A DNA stretch of 10,690 nt. Source: Rhizobiaceae bacterium. Its GTDB lineage: Bacteria > Pseudomonadota > Alphaproteobacteria > Rhizobiales > Rhizobiaceae. The stretch spans positions 1 through 10,690 of the forward strand of contig JAEUMA010000354.1 of NCBI GenBank assembly GCA_016793565.1. Reading direction: 5' to 3'. A program made the position numbers and the translations under genes. Position 1 is the stretch's first letter, and every line of letters begins with the position of its first letter. The notes below the pieces were generated by a model that saw only the letters and a program-made list of their open reading frames with translations, was not told the DNA's origin and did not search any database. Shown here one piece after another: positions 6,780-10,690 of this stretch.

Positions 6780-8204
6780 GTGCGTTCGCCCGCAGCGCGA
6801 AGCGATCTTCACTCAGGATACGGGACGGCGCACTTGGAAATTCATCGACTGGGCGTGACGGAACTCGCGCGCGCCTACAGGAGCGACGTGGTGACGCCGG
6901 CGGCGGCGGTGGAGGCCTATCTCGATCGGATCTCGGCACTCGATGACGATCTCGGAGCCTATGTCGCCGTGTATTCCGACGAGGCACGACGCGCGGGCGA
7001 GGAGCGCACCGAGGAACTGCGAGCAGGCCGGCAACGCGGCCCACTGCATGGAATACCCATCGCGCTGAAAGATCTCATTGAAGTCGAAGGAAGAAGGACG
7101 ATGGCCGGGTCCGCCGCCTGGCGCGACCGCGTGTCGACGGTTACCGCCACGATCGTCCGAAGGCTGGAGGACGCCGGAGCAATTATCCTCGGCAAACTTC
7201 ATACTGTGGAATTCGCTTTCGGAGGATGGGGCACTAACCCGCATCTCGGCACCCCGCGCAATCCTTGGGGGACAGCGACACATCGCGTGCCCGGAGGGTC
7301 TTCCAGCGGCGCGGGCGTCGCTGTGGCCGCCGGCCTGGCGGCGGCGGCGGTCGGAACGGACACGGGCGGCTCCGTCCGGTTGCCATCCTCATTTTGCGGA
7401 GTGACCGGTCTGAAGACCACCAAGGGGCTGGTGAGTTGCCATGGCATCGTTCCGATGGCCCCGAGCTTCGACACTCCCGGGCCAATTGCCCGCTCGGCGG
7501 CCGATGCCGCCCTTCTGCTCGGTGTGCTGGCTGGCGAGGATCCGCTTGATCCTTTTTCCCGACGAGCAAGCCAGCCCACCGCTCCGCACAAATCCGAAGG
7601 CTATGTGCTGGGGCGCGTGTCAGCCGCCGACTATCCCGGCTCGCAGGCGGCGGTCTGGCAAAACTACAACGCTGCTCTGGCCGCGATGGCGGCCGCGGGC
7701 ACGCGGGTCCGGGAGATCGCATTACCCTGCCGGCTTACAGACTATGTCGCGCAGTCGATCGTTCTTGAGGCCGAAGCCTATGCGGAATACGGAAAACTCG
7801 CCGAAGATGGCGATAAGCCTCTGGGCAAAGCGGTGAGAGCCAGGATTCTTAAAGGTCGCGTGCCGGCAAGCGACTACCTGCAAGGGCTTTGGCGGCTTCC
7901 GCAACTGCGGCGCGAGTTCCTGGCTGCGCTGGACGGCGTGGATGCGCTTGTGACGCCCACAACACTTGTCACGGCGCCACGCCTGGGCGACGTCGACGAA
8001 GCGACGACGCCTGCGGTTCTGACGCGTTTCGTGAATATTCTTGGCCTCTGCGCTCTTGCTCTGCCGAACGGCGTTGACGGCGAGGGGATGCCTACGTCTC
8101 TCCAGATCGTCGGCCGGCCGTTCGATGAAGCACGAATACTGGCGGTTGGAGAATGGTACCAGTGCCATTCGGATTGGCACACGAGGTGGCCCGCACAAAT
8201 GTAG
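6780..8204 (+). CDS. Amidase-signature family hydrolase
   Basis: It hydrolyses a C-N amide (or related) bond in the cytoplasm; the substrate is unknown. The full Ser-cisSer-Lys triad is visible. Lys97 is in PIALKDLIEVEG, the cis-Ser is in the GGSSSG loop (Ser174), and the nucleophile Ser198 is in GTDTGGSVRLPSSFCG. Positions are counted from the GTG at 6780, and the 24-residue cisSer-nucleophile spacing is typical. The signature region is followed by GVTGLKTTKGLVS and the usual SFDTPGPIARSAADAALLL. Length is 474 residues, or 456 if translation begins at TTG 6834. I keep the longest frame, but the first 18 residues look unlike the family. The TTG start would give the usual N-terminus just before HRLGVTELARAYRS, with a weak GGGACGG upstream. 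No extra C-terminal domain (as in allophanate hydrolase) is present. It heads a plus-strand run with the aldolase, Fe-ADH and GntR genes, suggesting a catabolic rather than a tRNA-amidation (GatA) role. Confidence 0.9.
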   Translation: MRSPAARSDLHSGYGTAHLEIHRLGVTELARAYRSDVVTPAAAVEAYLDRISALDDDLGAYVAVYSDEARRAGEERTEELRAGRQRGPLHGIPIALKDLIEVEGRRTMAGSAAWRDRVSTVTATIVRRLEDAGAIILGKLHTVEFAFGGWGTNPHLGTPRNPWGTATHRVPGGSSSGAGVAVAAGLAAAAVGTDTGGSVRLPSSFCGVTGLKTTKGLVSCHGIVPMAPSFDTPGPIARSAADAALLLGVLAGEDPLDPFSRRASQPTAPHKSEGYVLGRVSAADYPGSQAAVWQNYNAALAAMAAAGTRVREIALPCRLTDYVAQSIVLEAEAYAEYGKLAEDGDKPLGKAVRARILKGRVPASDYLQGLWRLPQLRREFLAALDGVDALVTPTTLVTAPRLGDVDEATTPAVLTRFVNILGLCALALPNGVDGEGMPTSLQIVGRPFDEARILAVGEWYQCHSDWHTRWPAQM

Positions 8205-8223
8205 ACAAAAGAGAACAAGCGCC

Positions 8224-8252
8224 TTGGCGCGCACGATTGGATACGATATATG
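8224..8252 (+). promoter_or_regulatory. Possible sigma-70 promoter before the class II aldolase gene
   Basis: TTGGCG (8224-8229) and TATATG (8247-8252) are separated by 17 bases and lie 30 bases before the aldolase start, in the 78-base gap after the amidase. Both boxes are imperfect, so this is a weak candidate for an internal promoter. A small GCGCC-TT-GGCGC hairpin (8219-8230) overlaps the -35. Confidence 0.25.
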
Positions 8253-8282
8253 GGATAAAAACAGCTTCTCGGAGGAGGCCCC

Positions 8283-9095
8283 ATGAACGCTCCCGTCGCC
8301 CCTAGGTCGGTCTATCAGCCCACGCAGGAGGGTCTCTATTTTCCGCAACCTCCGGTTTTCAGCACCGCAGCCGAGGAGCGGCTGCATCGTAAGCAGCGTC
8401 TGGCAGCGGCGTGCCGTGTGTTCGCGCGTTATGGTTATGAGTACGGCTTTGCGGGACACATAACCGTTCGTGACCCGGAGAACCCGGATCTCTACTGGAC
8501 AAACCCTTTCGCGATGGACTTTGGCCGCGTCCGCGTTTCGGACCTGCTGTTGGTCGACCATGACGGAAAGGTGCTGGAAGGAAGCTGGGCCGTAAATCGC
8601 GCCGGGTTCGTGCTGCATGCGGCCATCCACGAGGCGAACCCCCATGTGCTGGCTTCTTGTCATGCGCACACGACCTACGGAATGACCTGGGCGGCCTTGG
8701 GCCGACCGCTTGATCCTATCACGCAGACGGCGGCTGGCTTCTATGAGGATCAGGCCTTGATCACCGACGAAGCGGGTGCGGTCGTTGTTGAGCGCAAGGC
8801 GGGCGGCAGCGTTGCCGCGGCTTTTGGCGATGCCAAGATCGCTATCCACCAGAACCATGGCCTGTTCAGCGTGGGCCGCGAGAGTGTCGATGAAGCCGTC
8901 TGGTGGTTCATCGCAGCGGAGCGCGCTTGCGAGATACAGATCAAGGCAGAGTCGACCGGGCATCCGCTGAAGATCATTTCGCGCGACGCGGCGATCCATT
9001 CACGGAACCATCTGGCGACACCTTTCATGGCTTGGCTGCATTTCCAGCCCATCTACGATTCGATCTGTCGGTCGGACCCGGACCTGTTCGACTGA
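8283..9095 (+). CDS. Class II aldolase/adducin family protein
   Basis: This 270-residue protein has the class II aldolase fold, used for metal-dependent retro-aldol cleavage or decarboxylation of hydroxy- and oxo-acids or sugar phosphates. The N-terminal signature is FAGHITVRDP (56-65), then MDFGRVRVSDLLLVD. The metal histidines are His127 and His129 in ASCHAHTTYG, and His192 in HQNHGLFSVG. The catalytic Glu of fuculose-phosphate-aldolase-type enzymes (usually four residues before the His of a '..E...H..I' helix) is Gly108 in NRAGFVLHAAIH. I have seen this in an adducin-like subgroup, and it argues against classical sugar-phosphate aldolase chemistry. FYEDQAL (153-159) and AVWWFIAAERACEIQ in the C-terminal half fit that subgroup. 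The ATG at 8283 is set by a strong GGAGGAGG just upstream. It follows the amidase by 78 bases and precedes the Fe-ADH by 55, so it is part of the same catabolic run. Family secure, reaction unknown. Confidence 0.88.
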   Translation: MNAPVAPRSVYQPTQEGLYFPQPPVFSTAAEERLHRKQRLAAACRVFARYGYEYGFAGHITVRDPENPDLYWTNPFAMDFGRVRVSDLLLVDHDGKVLEGSWAVNRAGFVLHAAIHEANPHVLASCHAHTTYGMTWAALGRPLDPITQTAAGFYEDQALITDEAGAVVVERKAGGSVAAAFGDAKIAIHQNHGLFSVGRESVDEAVWWFIAAERACEIQIKAESTGHPLKIISRDAAIHSRNHLATPFMAWLHFQPIYDSICRSDPDLFD

Positions 9096-9150
9096 ATTCG
9101 GGCGTCATCCTCCGCGCTTCCCGACCTGATTGGCTACATGGAACCTTTGC

Positions 9151-10317
9151 ATGCAGGGCTTTTCTCGATCCTTCTCTTTCGTCTCTCCCACCGCGGTGCA
9201 GTTCGGCGCCGGAATCGTCGCTAGCCTTCCAGACTGCGTAGCTCGGCTCGCCGGCAATCGCCCTCTGATCGTCGGTGATCCGGGCATTGAGCGTGCGGGC
9301 ATTCTGGCGCGCGTCGAGGCAATTCTGGGCGGTGCCGGACTGGCATTTACGGTGTTTACCGACGTCGAAAGCGATCCCGACGTTCGTTCCGTACGGCGGG
9401 GAGTTGAAGTCGCGAAGGCGGCCTCTTGCGACGTGGTCGTGGCGATCGGCGGCGGCAGTGCGCTGGACGCTGCCAAGGGCATCGCGCTGATGCTATCCAA
9501 CGCGGGCGACATCGTCGACTATGTGGGCATTGACAAGGTCACGAAGCCGACCATCCCGCTGATAGCCATACCCACGACTGCGGGCACCGGCAGCGAATTG
9601 ACGATCTGGTCGGTGCTGTCGGATCGGGCCAATGGCGCGAAGTTCGGAATCGGCAGTCCGCTGCTGTGTCCCAGCGTCGCGTTGCTGGACCCGGAACTGA
9701 CGATCTCGCTGCCGCAGGCAATCACCGCTGCCACCGGCTTGGACGCGCTGACCCACGCCATCGAGTCGCTGGTCTGTACCGCCAGCAACCCCTTTTCGGC
9801 AGCACCGGCGGAAATGGCAATCCGGATGATCGGCGAGAATCTGCGCCTCGCCGTCGCTCATGGCGAAAACCGCGAGGCGCGAGCCAACATGCTGATTGCC
9901 AGCGCGCTCGCCGGCATCGCCTTCAATCAGACGCGGCTGGGATATGTGCATGCATTCTCCATGCCACTCGGGTCGCGGTTCAAGATTCCGCATGGACTGG
10001 TCAACGCGATCACGCTGCCGGCAGTCATGCAGTTTAATCTTCCCGGCAACCTCGACGCCTTCGCCCGGATCGCCGGACTTCTGGGCGAGAGGCTGGAGGG
10101 ACTGACACTGCGGGAGGCGGCGCAGCGCTCCGTCCAGGCGGTTATGGACCTCAAGACCGACATCGGAATCAACCAGACGCTGGCCGACTTCGGGGTGGAC
10201 GAAGACAGCTATGACGACATCATTGACGAGACAATGAAGTCTGGTAACTGTCCGGTGAACCCACGGCAGGCGACGCGGGAAGACTTCCGCGCGATGTTGC
10301 GGGCGGCGCAGGGCTGA
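9151..10317 (+). CDS. Iron-containing (group III) alcohol dehydrogenase
   Basis: From the ATG at 9151 this is a 388-residue protein of normal Fe-ADH length. It is expected to interconvert an alcohol and an aldehyde, or a hydroxyacid and an oxoacid, with NAD(P). The N-terminal nucleotide domain has AIGGGSALDAAKG (98-110), and PTTAGTGSEL (141-150) follows. Metal ligands by alignment with FucO are Asp198 and His202 in TGLDALTHAIES, His267 in YVHAFSMPLG, and His281 in IPHGLVN. The second His of the usual HAxxH block, involved in cofactor binding or proton transfer in FucO, is Met271 here. The NPR motif near the C-terminus (370-372) is present. The ATG is preferred over TTG at 9130 because the GGAA just before it is better spaced and the family similarity begins after it. 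It sits 55 bases after the aldolase stop and 25 before the GntR start, consistent with one operon. Confidence 0.92.
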   Translation: MQGFSRSFSFVSPTAVQFGAGIVASLPDCVARLAGNRPLIVGDPGIERAGILARVEAILGGAGLAFTVFTDVESDPDVRSVRRGVEVAKAASCDVVVAIGGGSALDAAKGIALMLSNAGDIVDYVGIDKVTKPTIPLIAIPTTAGTGSELTIWSVLSDRANGAKFGIGSPLLCPSVALLDPELTISLPQAITAATGLDALTHAIESLVCTASNPFSAAPAEMAIRMIGENLRLAVAHGENREARANMLIASALAGIAFNQTRLGYVHAFSMPLGSRFKIPHGLVNAITLPAVMQFNLPGNLDAFARIAGLLGERLEGLTLREAAQRSVQAVMDLKTDIGINQTLADFGVDEDSYDDIIDETMKSGNCPVNPRQATREDFRAMLRAAQG

Positions 10318-10342
10318 TCTGTCTGAGCGTGCTGCTGGTTCG

Positions 10343-10690
10343 ATGGTCGAAAGGTCGGGTCCGTTGAATAAGCGCTTCGTGAAACCTCAGACGGCCCAGG
10401 AAGCGGTTCTCTACGAGTTGCGCAGGCGTATCGTTTCAGGCGAATTCGAGCCGGGCTCGCAAATCCTGCAAGACGCGCTCGCCGAGGAACTCGGCGTCAG
10501 TCGTGTTCCTGTGCGCGAAGCCCTGCGGACGTTGGAGGGCGAGGGCCAGGTTTCCTACGAGCCGCACCGTGGATACTTCGTTGTAGAGCTCGATCTCAAC
10601 GAACTGGTCGAGATCTATCGTCTGCGCGATCTGCTGGAGCCGGAAGCCACGGCAAAGGCCTTTCCCAACATCACCAAGGAAGATCTCGAC
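10343..10690 (+). CDS. GntR-family regulator, FCD (FadR/VanR-like) subgroup, truncated by the window edge
   Basis: The 116 visible residues contain a complete winged helix-turn-helix. AVLYELRRRIVSGEFEPGSQ (21-40) is followed by LAEELGVSRVPVREALRTLE (46-65) and the wing YEPHRGYFV. The start of an all-helical FCD effector domain follows (IYRLRDLLEPEA, 91-102). FCD-type GntR proteins usually bind a carboxylic acid, often with a metal ion, and repress the neighbouring catabolic operon. The chosen start is ATG 10343, which lacks a clear ribosome site; TTG at 10364 with AAAGG upstream is an alternative. It begins 25 bases after the Fe-ADH stop on the same strand, so it is probably the last or near-last gene of that operon and could regulate it alongside LysR. 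The 3' end lies beyond the window. Confidence 0.92.
   Translation, partial: MVERSGPLNKRFVKPQTAQEAVLYELRRRIVSGEFEPGSQILQDALAEELGVSRVPVREALRTLEGEGQVSYEPHRGYFVVELDLNELVEIYRLRDLLEPEATAKAFPNITKEDLD

Noticed and set aside
7722..8999. 425-residue minus-strand open frame across the amidase and aldolase genes
   Set aside because: It crosses two well-supported plus-strand genes and their spacer, and its translation resembles no family; it is a shadow frame.
1..10690. CRISPR array, rRNA, tRNA, transposase gene or riboswitch
   Set aside because: No regularly spaced repeats, RNA-gene landmarks, transposase-like protein or recognisable riboswitch core was seen on either strand by eye.

Overview
The window is GC-rich, with densely packed, strongly codon-biased genes and good AGGAGG-type ribosome sites. 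It also carries an AGAGCATTTCC-ended intergenic palindrome of a kind I associate with Rhizobiales chromosomes. I read it as an alphaproteobacterial, probably Hyphomicrobiales/Rhizobiales, accessory metabolic region. This assignment is an inference from style and gene content; no marker gene is present.

Layout. Positions 2-190 hold the 3' end of a probable HpcH/HpaI-type aldolase. About 700 bases without a convincing gene follow (191-891), containing a perfect 11-bp palindrome. A large-subunit (clade 2, KatE-type) monofunctional catalase occupies 892-2982 on the plus strand. Convergent to it is a small RibD/dihydrofolate-reductase-like protein (3201-3731, minus). Behind that gene lies what looks like the broken C-terminal end of a cupin (about 3792-3911, minus).

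From 4025 to the right edge the genes look like one catabolic locus. A minus-strand pair encodes a 3-hydroxyisobutyrate-dehydrogenase-type oxidoreductase (4611-5540, TTG start) and an 'amino acid synthesis' family (DUF1185) protein (4025-4603); the second gene's ribosome site sits in the last codons of the first. They are transcribed away from a LysR-type regulator (5663-6571) across a 122-bp divergent control region. The LysR gene ends inside a 151-bp imperfect palindrome (6569-6719). Then, all on the plus strand, come an amidase-signature hydrolase (6780-8204), a class II aldolase/adducin protein (8283-9095), an iron-type alcohol dehydrogenase (9151-10317) and a GntR/FCD regulator (10343 to the window edge).

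How the genes may work together (inference). The amidase would open an amide substrate. The class II aldolase-fold protein would cleave or decarboxylate the product. The Fe-ADH and the hydroxyacid dehydrogenase would interconvert the resulting aldehyde, alcohol or hydroxyacid. The DUF1185 protein has an unassigned step, and the LysR and GntR proteins would sense pathway metabolites. No transporter is visible; one could lie beyond the right edge. The substrate cannot be named from the sequence. The most useful leads are this gene combination, the altered active-site positions in the aldolase and the Fe-ADH, the palindromic element at the LysR stop codon, and the cupin remnant.
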